Part shown: positions 49,835 to 60,894 of the stretch, in pieces
Layout of the letters: every line of letters begins with the position of its first letter
Numbering within the stretch: the first letter of the stretch is position 1
NCBI GenBank assembly: GCA_009760855.2
Contig: WPIO01000004.1
Location: forward strand, 4,582,001 to 4,646,000
Direction: 5' to 3'
DNA length: 64,000 bases
Source: Cristatella mucedo
Lineage: Eukaryota; Bryozoa; Phylactolaemata; Cristatellidae
The notes under the pieces: generated by a model
The model's database searches: none
What the model was told of the DNA's origin: nothing
What the model saw: only the letters and a program-made list of their open reading frames with translations
Made by a program: the position numbers and the translations under genes

Positions 49835-50160
49835 AATACATTGTGACTGGTGATATGCTTAAATTATTTATTTGTGATCAATCATAATCTTCAAACACAA
49901 GCTGGCTGGATCTTAGGGGATAACAAATTCAAATCTTTCATTTTAGTTATAAGTAAGGGAAAGTGGCATGTACACACACAGCTGCAATGCAAAGGTCAGG
50001 GTCATTAAGTACCTCTTCATCCATCAAGAAAATCCCTGTCCTGACAAATACCATTAACCTTTAATGCTTACTGTTTGGACTTATTTTGTTTGCATCACGA
50101 CAACAAGAACCACAACAGCTTATCTATCAATTTTCCACTGACATCGAGTCAGGCACTTAC

Positions 50161-50342
50161 AAGCCCGTCGACGATTCCCAGACCGAGGCCTGTCTGTCCT
50201 TTGTCGAGCTCAACGACAACCAAGTCGTCGTCCAAATCGACTAATGGCTCGTCTCTTAAGAAGGCGGACAATGCTGCACCGTGTGATTCTGGCAACGTGC
50301 TGTCTTCGTCTGAGAAAAAGTCGATTTCGCTTTCGTCGAACC
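50161..50342 (-). CDS. RADIL: RADIL-like exon, start of PDZ domain
   Basis: Acceptor GTGTGTGTAG, donor CTT|GTAAGT, phase 1 in and phase 0 out, 182 nt. An acidic lead, FDESEIDFFSDEDSTLPE, is followed by LVVVELDKGQTGLGLGIVDG, the first PDZ strand and GLG-type carboxylate-binding loop. RADIL has the same form (VELxRGxxGLGxGxIDG). Confidence 0.88.
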
Positions 50343-50699
50343 CTACACACACTATTGATAATCAGTGAGCACCCTGGAAAGCCGTTACACAAAAGGCAGC
50401 GCCAAACGAGGCAGCAGTGGTGGTCAGCAGACGCACACACACGTGCATGTGCACTTGCACGTACGCATGCAGCCCAGTCCCGAAGGCTAACCAGATCGGC
50501 AAGACGTACGTACGATCGATATATGAATACCGACAGAGCACTGTCATCTGCTGGACTGAGGCATTCATTAGGCATGCTTGCCTTTAGTGCTATAGGCCCC
50601 GACTCTCGACTCACATGGCCATCGAGATGCATAATCTTTTCGGATAAAGAAAGCACGAAAACAGTGCTGAGGGATCTGATTTTGCCATGCAAACAAAGA

Positions 50700-50790
50700 C
50701 ACAATAATAATAATAATAATAATAATACATTTGATATAGCACCTTCAGAAAACTCAATCTCTGTCTAGGCACTTTACGTCTACTGGCATA
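50700..50790 (-). mobile_element. LINE 3' tail fragment
   Basis: (AATA)n-like run then CATTTGATATAGCACCTTCAG and AACTCAATCTCTGTCTAGGCACTTTACG, the reverse complement of the LINE tail. Confidence 0.75.
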
Positions 50791-51702
50791 CCTGCTGATA
50801 ATTTCCAACTCACTACAGGGAGGCCATGGACGAATCACACATAAGTCACTTCGAAGCTCTTGCGGTTGTGTTCACGACAGGGTTGCATCATTTTCATCAA
50901 GATGCCATTGACTGGTCAAAGCAATTAGTGAGGCCATTTCTCCCACTGATTTTTATATCGACCACTACTCGGTAAGCGGTGCCTGCAGAGTTTATAGTGG
51001 CAGTCCTGAAAACGTTCAACACAACACCGGAATACAGGCCGCATTATCGTTTGCAGATGGGGTAACTACATCAAAGCTAAGCTACTATGGGGAGGTGACA
51101 AAGCAATGTTTGAGATTATTGGGATTAATGCATCAAATTCATTAAGGAACTACAAAGATCTGAGCGAGCAAAACGTTCATCCACTCACCACGGCCTGTAT
51201 TTAGAGGAAAGGGGTGCATGCTGACAAGAACAATGCACAAGTACATACGATATATAAAGGGTGCATGCAAATCAAGCAGGATATTTAAATGTGTAAGATC
51301 GTTCATCCTTAACCACGTGCCCTGCTCTAAGAAGGATTTCATGTCAAGCCAATGTTTACACACACTTCGGACAAGGGACAGCCTGCCATTTGACAGTGCC
51401 GTTTCAGGTGAGAGCATATTTAGAAAACCAAAGAAGAATGAGCACTTGGTTTGAGCAGACAGTAAGGTACAGCAGTGATCGCCAAGTTGGCTTCTCCACA
51501 AAATTTTATCCGGACCAGGCATGCTAGATAAAGTCGACCGATCTGCAGGGGCAATAGTGAGATGCACTGCAAAGCTAGCAGCCACATGTGATGTTTGTTA
51601 TCTAGCTGTCGTAACCAACAACAAACTTGTGTGGCATGTGGAGGAACTCGGTGGGTCGTCTACGATCTCTCAGTAGCACTAGTCCTTATTATCCACTAAC
51701 TC

Positions 51703-52012
51703 TTAATAATAATGATAACAAACTTGGTAAAGCGCTCTCAAAGAACTCAATCTCTTTCTAGGCGCTTTACATTTGCTGCAAAAAGAAACGCGATTGAATG
51801 GTGAGTTGTATCATGCTTGATAAACAACATGAATAGCATGGTTAGTGGGGACATGCACAGGGTCAGCATGCAAGTGTGGTTAATGGCAGCATGCACAGTG
51901 TCAGCACGCATAAGCACATAAAGGACAAATCACAGGGGCCCACTAAATGCCGTGATAAATAGGTGTGATTTTAATTTCTTTTAAATGTGGCCAAGTAAGG
52001 AGACGTCGTGAC
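51703..52012 (-). mobile_element. LINE 3' UTR fragment
   Basis: On plus: TTAATAATAATGATAACAAAC, GCGCTCTCAAAGAACTCAAT, GCGATTGAATGGTGAG, GGGTCAGCATGCAAGTGTGG, GTCAGCACGCATAAGCAC. This is the LINE 3' UTR without coding sequence, in a RADIL-like intron. Confidence 0.85.
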
Positions 52013-52435
52013 AGAAAATCATGCTAGATGCATCATCCTCAAGGAAGCAAGATCAAGAGCTTGGAGAATGTTGAGGAGCTTGAAGAATACTTATTCACGT
52101 CATGAAATCACAGCAAATCTACTTTACAGGCCAACTTTTAGGTATGCACCATGCACGTGCATGCCTTCAAGCATCAGCCCAGCTTAAGTGAAAGCTGGAT
52201 TTGCACAACACTGGCGCAGCTGTACAGTTAGGCCAATCCAGCCGTTTTTCATTCGCACGAGCAAAACGGTTTCCTGCTCACCGACATGCGCCAAAGGTCA
52301 AGCCTCTGACGTTGGGCGAACGTCCAGCACAAAAAACTGCACAAATTCCAGCCGAGAGAAACTTCTTGCAACGAGTAAGGTCGGACAGCAGCAGCAATCT
52401 TGTTTGAAGTAAGTTAAGGCTGTTTATATGAGCGA

Positions 52436-52808
52436 ATGCTAGATCAGCTTGTCCCATTCCTCCGCTTAAAGACAGTTGGCGACAGAAGCTTTAGCTCTGC
52501 AGGTCCTAGACTGTGGAACTCGCTTCCACAATTCTTACGCAACGACAACTACTCTCCTACTGCCGACTATGGCACATCCTTTTCAGTGGTCCTGAGCTGC
52601 TACATCCATGCTACTCACTACCTCAACTGCTCTCCTGACTCTGCTATGCTTCCCACTTTCTCTTTGTTGCATGAGACGAAGTCTGTTGGCTACCGAATGC
52701 GTACCGAAAGCTTAGGCTGTGAGTGCGCTATACAAAACTCTCCTGCGTAACACCCACATGGTCTTTATGACTTTGTGGAGTTACAGACGGAGATACATTA
52801 CATTACAT
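52436..52808 (+). mobile_element. Second LINE family, 3' end copy 2
   Basis: It codes FSSAGPRLWNSLPQFLRNDN and the following tail residues, and ends GACTTTGTGGAGTTACAGAC.GGAGATACATTACATTACATT. Sister of 30,820-31,506 and better preserved across this part. Confidence 0.85.
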
Positions 52809-52809
52809 T

Positions 52810-53855
52810 GATGCAATATGAGCAGCAAATAAAATCCTCCAATAAACAGCTATACGGTCTTGAGCATGGATTTTACCCTCGATACTGCCCGAAAATTACA
52901 AATTCTTTGAACTAGTGCCTTTGCAATGTTACTGCAAAAAAGATGCTGGTCAACCAAAACGGCCATCATCGACACAGCAAACGACCTGGTGTAAGCTCAT
53001 TTGTGAAGTTACCGAATAACGAACAAGCTTAAAAATTTACAACTAGTCACCCCGAGACTTTGGCTAACTTAAGTGTTTAGCAAACAGCTGACAAAAGTGG
53101 TAGACATCTTAGCACAAATGCCTGACAGAAGTTGTAGGCATCTTAAAGATTGCAGTCATTCGACTTCCAATGTCAATCACCCTGTGACACGATGGGTGGT
53201 CATGTGGGTGGTCACGTCACATAAAATCATGGGTCATAGGGCCATTAGTGCCGCTTAAGTTCTCTTGATCTGCACATCTTGATGCAACTAAAGCTGTAAC
53301 ACACAATGCAATGGCAGATTTACTATAAGAAATTTCCGTGGCTTGTGGTATAGTCCTGTGTCTGTCTTAATTTGGGCATTTCCGACTGTTTGTTTTGAAG
53401 TTTTGAATCCAGTTAAAGAAAATTGTAGAATTAGGTTGAAATGACTTAGTCAATGCCCAAGCAGCCAACGGGGGGGGGGGGGGGGGGGTGGACAAAACCG
53501 CATGACTATACCCGGGTACCCTCAGAGTAGCAGCCAAGGTAATAAACACAATAATAGGCTGTTTTTATAAGCCCAAAAAGAACTTAATCTCCATCCGGGT
53601 GCTTTAAAACTAGCTGCAAGAGAATCAATAGCCAAGGGTCAGTGACATGCACTGTATCAAGAAAGCTGCAGCCAACAAGTATCATGCTTAGGCCAGCATG
53701 CTATGCTAAAGCAAACATAAAGACACTCAGCCCAACCGGTGAGTGAGACCTTCGGCCAGTAGCATCCACTGACTCATGCACAGGTACGCATGCAAAACAC
53801 CCTAGAACAAAAAAGACAAGCTCGCCGAGATGCATATATGACCGCAGCATATTCG
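52810..53855. other. Intronic sequence, mostly unassigned
   Basis: It contains a 19-bp poly-G run at 53,470-53,488 and a short LINE/SINE B tail-like segment on the minus strand at 53,565-53,615 (AAGAACTTAATCTCCATCC). No gene seen. Confidence 0.5.
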
Positions 53856-53859
53856 TCTT

Positions 53860-54310
53860 GAGTCGAGAGTTGAAAGCCGAAAGGTCCTTGCTGGTAGAAA
53901 CTGTAGTCGGAGGCTAGTTCCAGACTTTCGATGTGCACAATTAGAAGACTCGATCACCAAAAGATTTCAATTTAGTGTAACGGGCGACGAGATGACTAGC
54001 CGCTGCCGAGTGGGTGATGCGAGAGCACGTGACCGGAGAAGAAAACAGGTTGGACAGGTAGCATGCACTTGATGCGACCTGTAGGCCGATGAGAGGATCT
54101 TTGTCGGTTTAATTCTTGATAGGGAGGGCAGTGAAGCTCAAGACAGAAGTGATGTAATGTGGCAGCAGTGCAGTTGACAACAAACTTGCCGGGCTGCCAA
54201 GTTGTAAACCAGTTGCAGACGATTAAGGGCACAGGCCGCAAGTCCTGCACGTAGCGAATTGCAGAAATGTAGATGAGATGCCAAAAAAGCATCAACAGGT
54301 TGGGCTGTAG
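53860..54310 (-). mobile_element. Decayed LINE C-terminal fragment
   Basis: Minus-strand frames give LHHFCLELHCPPYQEL, KLKSFGDRVF and VSTSKDLSAFNSRLKTNML, the tail of an L2-like ORF in broken frames. Not the same subfamily as the main LINE. Confidence 0.7.
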
Positions 54311-54649
54311 GGCTCTTGTCTAATCAAGCTCTGATTCTGTAGACACTCCCGAGCCGAAAGTAGGCCGACCTAACAATAAGGGGAGTGTCTGCCTAGATTA
54401 CGGGCAGACGTCATAGGAGTAATGCCGGCTGACCTGCACCGATTAACATATTGGCGGCAGCAGCTGCCACCACCGTACCACCGACAGACTGGTTCAGCAG
54501 CCTCATTTACAAGGCGACAAAACGACGCCTCGGCGACCCCGGCGCCCCGAATTCTACCGGGGGGGGGGAAGGTAGGCTACAAAGGACTGCTGTCTGTGGT
54601 CGCACTCAAACCAGCGACGCAGGCAGTGGCCAAGTGCGAGCAGCACCCG

Positions 54650-55588
54650 CACTCCTGTACCGCCTGGAGAGCCAATCGCATCTGCACGCGACCCGAGTTC
54701 GCACATTGGGGAAGCCGATGCCAAGATAAGCAGACGACGATACCGACGACGACGACGCCGCCGCGCAGCTCGTTCTTGATGCACGCTCACGCTCTCGCGC
54801 CTCACCGTCTTCGGGCGGCGGCCCGCCGCCGCTGCGGCTCTCGGCGAACGGCTTTCCGCGACGATCGCTGTCGTCGCTCTGGCGGCCCCCGCCAACGACG
54901 AGTGCCGCCCCCGCAGCCTCGGCAGCGGCGCTTTGCGGTGCTCGCGATCCTGCTGCCGAGCCTTCCACCTTGCCGCTTTGCAATTTGCCATCGACCTTTG
55001 CGCAAGGAGGCGCCTCAGCGTCGCGAAGAGCCGGCAGGTCGCCGACGGTGCTGCTTCGCTGCAGCTGCTCGCCGCCGCCGCCGCCTCCGCCGCCCTTTTT
55101 CTTCTTGCCACCGAGCAACTCCATGGTGATCAGCTGCCGATCCCACGAGACGTCACCAGACTCGCCGACGTCGGCCATGGCCGAGGCCGCCGAGTAGTGC
55201 AACGACGACGAGCCAGTGACGACGACGACCAGGTGGCCGTCGTGCGGCAGCGACGAGTCGAGGCTCGACGTCGTGCTCGAGCCCGAGTCGCCTCGCTGGT
55301 GGTGGGCGCCGCGTTTCTTGAACAGCGGGTTGTAGCCGTGTGGATGCTTGCCCGCCGAGCCGTCCCCTCCGTTGCTGCCTCCGCTCCTGCTCGAGGCCTG
55401 CTGCTGCTTGCCTCGGCGAGCCAGGGACGGCGAGCCTCGCTGCACGGCCTTGGGGCTGTCCGGGCCGACGACGGCGGCGGCGCCGTCGTCGTAGACGTCG
55501 TCGTCGTAGACGTCGTCGTCGGTCTCCTTTGCTGCCCGAGGCTCCAAGGCTTCGCTGGCGAGCGAGTCGCTGCGGTGGTCGACGCCGT
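54650..55588 (-). CDS. RADIL: RADIL-like exon, large low-complexity linker
   Basis: Acceptor CCCCACTGCAG, phase 1 in. About 300 codons are open: an acidic run DDDVYDDDVYDDG, a Gln/Ser/Gly-rich part, GYNPLFKKRGAHHQRGDSGS, MADVGESGDVSWDRQLITME, a Lys/Gly homopolymer block, then Ser/Arg-rich sequence to SSSAYLGIGFPNV. GC content is much higher than the surrounding DNA, with many CpGs. The donor is not certain; a phase-1 donor is needed to join 50,342 and several weak candidates exist between 54,700 and 54,620. The opposite strand is also open by composition and is a shadow. Confidence 0.75.
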
Positions 55589-56058
55589 CTGCAGTGGGGA
55601 AAAAAACGATGTGCCGGCGGGGCCGCAGCCACCGCCGTCAGCGGTGAGGGACGTGCCGCCGCAAAAGAATCGAGCAGAAAAAGAGCGTTCGAGGAGCGCA
55701 AGGCTGGCATTTTAGCGCAGCCGACGCTCCGCTCGAGCAGCAGCAGCAGCAGCTCGAGCGGAGCGTCGGAGTCGGAGCATTGAGCGACCGACCGAATGAA
55801 GACGAAGCGAGCAGAGAAAGGCAGGCAGAGTGCCAGCAGTCGGCGCCAAGCAGCGTAGCGCTGCTGAGTAAGTCGATTGCACCGGGCGTGGCGGCAGTGA
55901 CGGTGCATGGAGAGGAAGGAGAGGCGACTGCTGCCATCGCACAGCGCAGCTTCCACGAGCCACTTCTTTGCTGCTGCTGCGGCAGGCTCGCGCTCAGTGC
56001 GGCGTGAGCCAGTGGCAGGCGTGACGGGCCGGCCGGCTGCCTTGCCCGGCTGGCTCAC

Positions 56059-56353
56059 CGTCGGAGGACTCGAAGCAGGCGTTGACGTAGTCCAGGTAGT
56101 CGTAAAAGGTCGGGTCTCGTATCTCGTCCTGCAGGTCGATCGACGTGCTGCTCGGTAGCAGCAGAGGGGGGTGATTGTCGAAGCTTTCCTGCACGCTCGC
56201 TGAGGCTGCCGCTGCGCGCTTGGCATCCTCGGCCGTCGGCAGCCAGCACTCCGGGGCCGGCCTGCTCAGGCCGCGCTGATAGAGGTCGAGGATGCGCCTG
56301 AGCTGAGCGGCCCCCAGGTTTGGGAAGAGCTCGCGCAGCGACGACCACTGGGT
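56059..56353 (-). CDS. RADIL: RADIL-like exon, DIL domain part 4
   Basis: Acceptor TTCGTTCGCAG, donor GACG|GTGAGC, phase 0 in and phase 1 out, 295 nt. It codes TQWSSLRELFPNLGAAQLRR and ILDLYQRGLS, then SFDNHPPLLLPSSTSIDLQD and YDYLDYVNACF. The L.AAQL.RIL..Y motif and the (N)(H/P)PP..LP stretch closely match RADIL/RASIP1, the strongest family evidence in the window. Confidence 0.92.
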
Positions 56354-56500
56354 CTGCGAACGAACACGGCAGCGCGTGAGCACAGCGATGCATTTCGCCG
56401 TCGGCCGCGCCCACGCAGGAGGGTGAGCCGGTGAGCGATTGAGCAGAGAGAACAAGCAAAAGCCAGTAAGAGTCGTCTCTGCCTGCCGTCTCCTCCGAAC

Positions 56501-56670
56501 CTGCAGGAGGAACTGCTTGGACATGGAAAGCAAGTCGGCCGCTGACACGACCTTGTCGAGGTACAGGGCTCCGCTCTCGCAGCTGTGCTCCGACGCCCAC
56601 GTCTCTAGTGTCTCCAGATTCTTTCGCAGCTTCACCCCGACGTCCCAGTTGCACAGATGCTTGTCGGCGC
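56501..56670 (-). CDS. RADIL: RADIL-like exon, DIL domain part 3
   Basis: Acceptor TCGTTCGTAG, donor CTGCAG|GTTCGG (weak), phase 1 in and phase 0 out. It codes ADKHLCNWDVGVKLRKNLET, then LETWASEH, and ends ADLLSMSKQFLLQ. The W.GV..R.NL..LE.W pattern is the DIL core shared with RADIL, RASIP1 and class V myosins. Confidence 0.9.
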
Positions 56671-56971
56671 CTACGAACGACGGCAGAGTTGATCATATCT
56701 GGAGGCGAGCACGCCGCCGCCACAGCACGCTCGAGCAGCCAGCGGGCTACCTGGCGTGGCTACGTGGCACGAAGCACGCCATTGTGCGCAAACTCAAAGC
56801 GTGGCCGCTCAGAGACATGAGCAAGTCAAGCACCAGCCCTCTCGCCCCGCAGCCGCCCTCCGCGTTTTCGTGCGCAGTCGCTTGATTACTGTGGGCGTGA
56901 GTGCGGGTGGGTGAGCGTGTACATGCGCAAACTTGTCTGCCACGTGCCAAGCTCCGGCGGCAAAGGCTCAC

Positions 56972-57185
56972 CGCTGTCGACGAGTGTGTTGAAGAGGCAC
57001 GTGCCAATGAAGAAATACATGTAGCAAAGCAGCTGTTCGGTGATGTCGTGTGACAGGCTCGTCTCCTGGCACGTGGTCTCGATGAGCTCCAGTGTGCTGA
57101 CGACATCCTTCACGCTGCCCTCTTCCGGTGTCGTGTCACCGAAAGGATTGCTGGTCAGCAGTATCTCGAGATGAGGGTACACGGC
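56972..57185 (-). CDS. RADIL: RADIL-like exon, DIL domain part 2
   Basis: Acceptor CACTCTTGCAG, donor GCG|GTGAGC, phase 0 in and phase 1 out, 214 nt. It codes AVYPHLEILLTSNPFGD, an acidic linker, and ITEQLLCYMYFFIGTCLFN followed by TLVDSG. This matches the family segment where a YxFFxGTxLxNxL helix lines the DIL fold. Confidence 0.9.
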
Positions 57186-57189
57186 CTGC

Positions 57190-58620
57190 AAGAGTGGAGC
57201 AAAGCAGAGAGAGTGGGCTTTGCTGAGTCTGCCAAGCAGTCGAGTCGAGAGCCCACAGCAACAAAGTGCCAGCCAGACACATGAGCCACACTCGGTGCCT
57301 TGTTCGATGATCCCATGCTCCTCACGAGAGCGCCGTACAGCCATCTATGGGTGCCAGCACAAGATCACCTAGGCACGACCTGAACTGCAGCCAATGCTGT
57401 ATCGGCAGCACTGTCTCGTGGGCATGCAATCAAGACCGATCTGACAGCCGACAATAAAGAGATCAATGGGCCTCTCGACCATTTGGACATCAACAGCCAC
57501 AAAAAACCAGAGGCAAACCAAAAACCCACAAAAATCACAATAACCATTAAAGTAAAGCAAGCACAGCTGGCTTGACAACGATTGGCACACAAACAACGAT
57601 GGCATGCAGTCGACGAAGATGAGTTCGGAGCTCAAGTGTAACACGTTCATTTTTGGATACATAATGCACATGGTTGCATACAGCTCTGCTGCAAGCCTGC
57701 AGGGAGAACCGATGCCCGAAAGCCTTCTAAACACGAAGCCAACTGTTGCCAAGTGGGAATTTGCTTCTGCTTTTGTGAAAGGGTTGGACGGTTAACAGCA
57801 AGGCCTGAAATTAGGTATTACGACGTCGACTGACTTTCCATTCGCAACGAAGCTCGAGCATGAGATGCAGCCACCAGCCTAAGCAAACAACAAGCCTGCA
57901 TCCTGGCGACAGATACTTATCGTTTATCTGTTCAGCATGGCCGATTCGATGCCCGTTGATACCGAGATGGGCACTGCAGGAACCTTATCGGTAGTACTAG
58001 TGTAGCGATGAGTTTGTCCAAAGGCGATTCACACTTGCATTCAGAGTAATCGGTCGAAATAATCTCAGTTTGTGCATCCTCCACTTCCTTAGCTGCTTGG
58101 GACAGTCTTGATTTTATTGGCTCATTGATGGCTGAACAGAGCAGCATTAATGAGAGAGGAACTGGCAGCTTCGGCTGCTGTTATTACTGCCACAACTGCT
58201 GCTGCTGTTGCTGTGGCTACTATGCCGGTGCCGAAGCGGCACATTGCATTAGTCTCAATCGGCTTAAGACAAGCTTACATCTCCGGTTGCCCGGCTCCCA
58301 ATTTGGCCAATCGTGGCTCTTCTGCTACATGCCTGGGAACTCGGGCCACCAGCAGACAGTGCAGAGGTGACAATAATATTAGCGCAACAAAGTAACACTG
58401 CACAACAAAGAACTTGTCCTGCCTCCCTTACGCTTACTGCTGCCGAGGTTATGTCAATATTTCGCCTTACCTGTGCCGTTTGTTACTGTGGTTACATCAA
58501 TACGACCGGCTTGTTATGCACACTCAGAGGTGCGCGAAACCTGCACGCTATGTATGTCATCGCAATCGACAGTTACAGCAAACATGCAGCAGGTGTCAAT
58601 TAACAATGACTTTTAGTGCA
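57190..58620. other. RADIL-like intron, no other gene
   Basis: Between DIL exons. Short frames on both strands only; no motif recognised. Confidence 0.5.
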
Positions 58621-58622
58621 CC

Positions 58623-58924
58623 TGTGGTTTCGTTTATGCATATCCCAGTCTACGACAGTGCCTCGCCAAAATGTTGTTATCTGCCGGTACAAAGCTGGAG
58701 GGCCCTCCCGACCACCGACTAGCCAATCGGAGCGCAGCTAGTCATTAGCAACAATGCTAGCGAATCGAATCACAGCGCAGCATTCCTGAACGGCAGACGA
58801 TAGAAGTGGATGAACGACTGGGGGGTGCAGTGACGCTTCCCCCGGCTCGGTGCGTAGTCGAATAAACTGGTAGTGTTGCTCGTCGGCTGTTGTTTGTGCA
58901 GTGCGCGACGGCAACCAAACTACA
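58623..58924 (+). mobile_element. Solo LTR, 302 bp (family X), in RADIL-like intron
   Basis: Ends TGTGGTTTCG...GCAACCAAACTACA, flanked by GCACC at 58,618-58,622 and 58,925-58,929. It has CGAATAAACTGGTAGTGTTG near the 3' end, like the GGTAATAAACTGTCGGTGTTG block of the LTR at 40,968-41,269. Same length. It is antisense to the host gene. Confidence 0.88.
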
Positions 58925-59102
58925 GCACCCAATGGCCCCGGTTCCTCGGTATCCTCTTTCTCTTGCTACTGACTCGGGGTGGGGCCCCTTCTCGATCTGC
59001 GCTGTGCTGCTACTTCTACGACAGCCTAGAATCGGCCGTGCCTCTCACTTTTCTGCAGTGCTCACGAACAAGGCTGCTGACTACCATATATGCATCGAAC
59101 CG

Positions 59103-59264
59103 TGATGGCACACTAGGTAATGCGGTTGCTTTTCACGACCTCGGTCCCGATGTCGTGGGTTCGAATCCTGCGGTGGGCGATCCTTCATCACCACTGCAAG
59201 CAGTACTGATAGCCGTAAAGACTTCTTCTGTCGCTATACAAAAGAGGCTGTTAAATCAGCTAGA
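59103..59264 (+). mobile_element. SINE family A, full-length-like
   Basis: GTGATGGCACACTAGGTAATG (A-box region), GTCGTGGGTTCGAATCC (perfect B box), CTGCAAGCAGTACTGATAGCC, and the 3' end GCTATACAAAAGAGGCTG then TTAAATCAGCTA. In a RADIL-like intron, antisense. Confidence 0.82.
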
Positions 59265-59669
59265 AAGCCGCCCAGGCTCTGCTTGGGCATCAGAAGACTC
59301 TTCAGCACGACAAAACTACTCAAGTCTTGAATGGGTTTGTTGAGTTAAATAGACGAAGATACATACAAACGTGCACATAAAAACATGTGCACACCACAAG
59401 CTCGGAGAGGGTGAGAGATGGGAAAGGAGGAAGAGAGACGATAGTGCAACGAGCTTTTGGATCTGGAGACATGTCATACGTTGCTGTACATGACTAATGG
59501 GGTCATGCAGCAGAGCCATCTCTAAGGTAAGAAGTGGATTGACAATCGCTCAGCAGAAGCCCGGTGCAAGACGGACTTGAACTTGTCACTCTCATGCTAC
59601 TGGCAAATGGGGAAGAGGTGTGCACCTCCAAGTACTGGTGGTAATCAAGCAGCATTTTCAGCCACAAAC

Positions 59670-59895
59670 CTTTGTAAGGTGATAGACGGTCTGTTGGAAA
59701 GCATATGTAATGGTCTCTTCGACAGCACTGCAGATGTCAGCAGCCAACTCGTCGGCATCAGACGATGCCATCTTATCGAAGTACCTGGGCAGGTTTATCG
59801 AGAAGAAGCTCCTGATCTCTGAGCAGTTAGCCATCCAGAACAGCACCGGCTGCAATCCGGGCACTATGGCTTCAACCGACTGATACGGATTAGAT
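59670..59895 (-). CDS. RADIL: RADIL-like exon, start of DIL domain
   Basis: Acceptor CTGTTGCAG, donor AAAG|GTTTGT, phase 2 in and phase 0 out. It codes SNPYQSVEAIVPGLQPVLFW, then MANCSEIRSFF, and ends SAVEETITYAFQQTVYHLTK. The LFWxANxxE motif and the YAFQQxVYxxxK motif are typical of the RADIL/RASIP1 DIL domain. Confidence 0.88.
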
Positions 59896-60144
59896 CTGCA
59901 ACAGTAGCAGCACAGCTTTCCCGGACCATGTCACCACCTGCTCACCTCTTTTGCCAAGCGGGATATAGCTATACCTTAACCTACTTAGTATCGCTTAACT
60001 TCAATAGTTGTCAGTAAAATTTCATTTCACCCAAGATAATGGCCATTACTAATAGATCATAGCAGTGGGTGGGCAATTGCAAAAGTCACACGTGTAGTTT
60101 TATAATTGAGCTACTCAACAGACAAAGCAAAAGACAACCGAAGC

Positions 60145-60306
60145 ATCCATTTGATGCATCCATTTGATCATTTGATGCATCCATTTGATCATTTGATGTA
60201 TACATTTGATCATTTGATGCATACATTTGATCATTTGATGACCCATTTTATGCATCCATTTGATCATTTGATGATCCATTTGATGATCCATTTGATGCAT
60301 CCATTG
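60145..60306. repeat. Degenerate tandem repeat of CATTTGATCATTTGATG units
   Basis: About nine units of roughly 17-21 bp built from CATTTGATCATTTGATGCATC, with the palindromes TGATCA and ATGCAT. Met/His/Asp-rich frames on both strands are artefacts. Confidence 0.9.
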
Positions 60307-60371
60307 ATAAAAAGTGCTTCTGCACAGAACACAACAACCTAAGAATGCCGTTGATGTTTACAAAAATATAC

Positions 60372-60482
60372 TTTATTTGTATAGTGCCCTAGGAGAACAC
60401 AATCTCTATCTGGGGTGCTTCCCATACGCTGCAAGGCTCGAGCCCACGACCTTGGTCGTCTAAGACCAGCACCTTACCGCAG
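60372..60482 (-). mobile_element. SINE family B copy
   Basis: On plus: TTTGTATAGTGCCCTAGGAG, AACACAATCTCTATCTGGGG, GGCTCGAGCCCACGACC, GACCAGCACCTTACCGC. The reverse complement of the family at 31,787-31,925. Confidence 0.75.
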
Positions 60483-60894
60483 GGGCCAGAGCATCACCCC
60501 TAAGCAGAGCTCTCGGCCAAGCATTGTTTCGGTCGGGCTTTCCCAGCTCAAGCTTCATTCGCACTAGTACTCATCCTGCGATTCGTGCACCCAACCCTCA
60601 TCACAGTAGCATGAGCTGCCAAATTCTGATTACTTGGCACCGACATGCTCCACTCCCATGAACGACTACTATTCAGTTGAGCTCATTTCCAGAGGAACTC
60701 AATTTAGCACTACGTAGAAATCAACCAGTTCACTAAGGTGGGGTATGGAATCCTGAAAGGCCACGAGGCAATTCCCCAGGGTACATACACATCCTCCCGG
60801 TTGCCATCTTCCTTTCACACCCAGCACGTGTGATCGGACCTATTTAGGGCATTTATGTAATAAAAATAACACACACACACGCGCGCACGCACGC

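Noticed and set aside
54554-56226. Long Arg- and Ala-rich frames on both strands in the GC-rich block
   Set aside because: Shadows of the RADIL-like exons. Only one minus frame per exon shows DIL similarity and matching splice phase.
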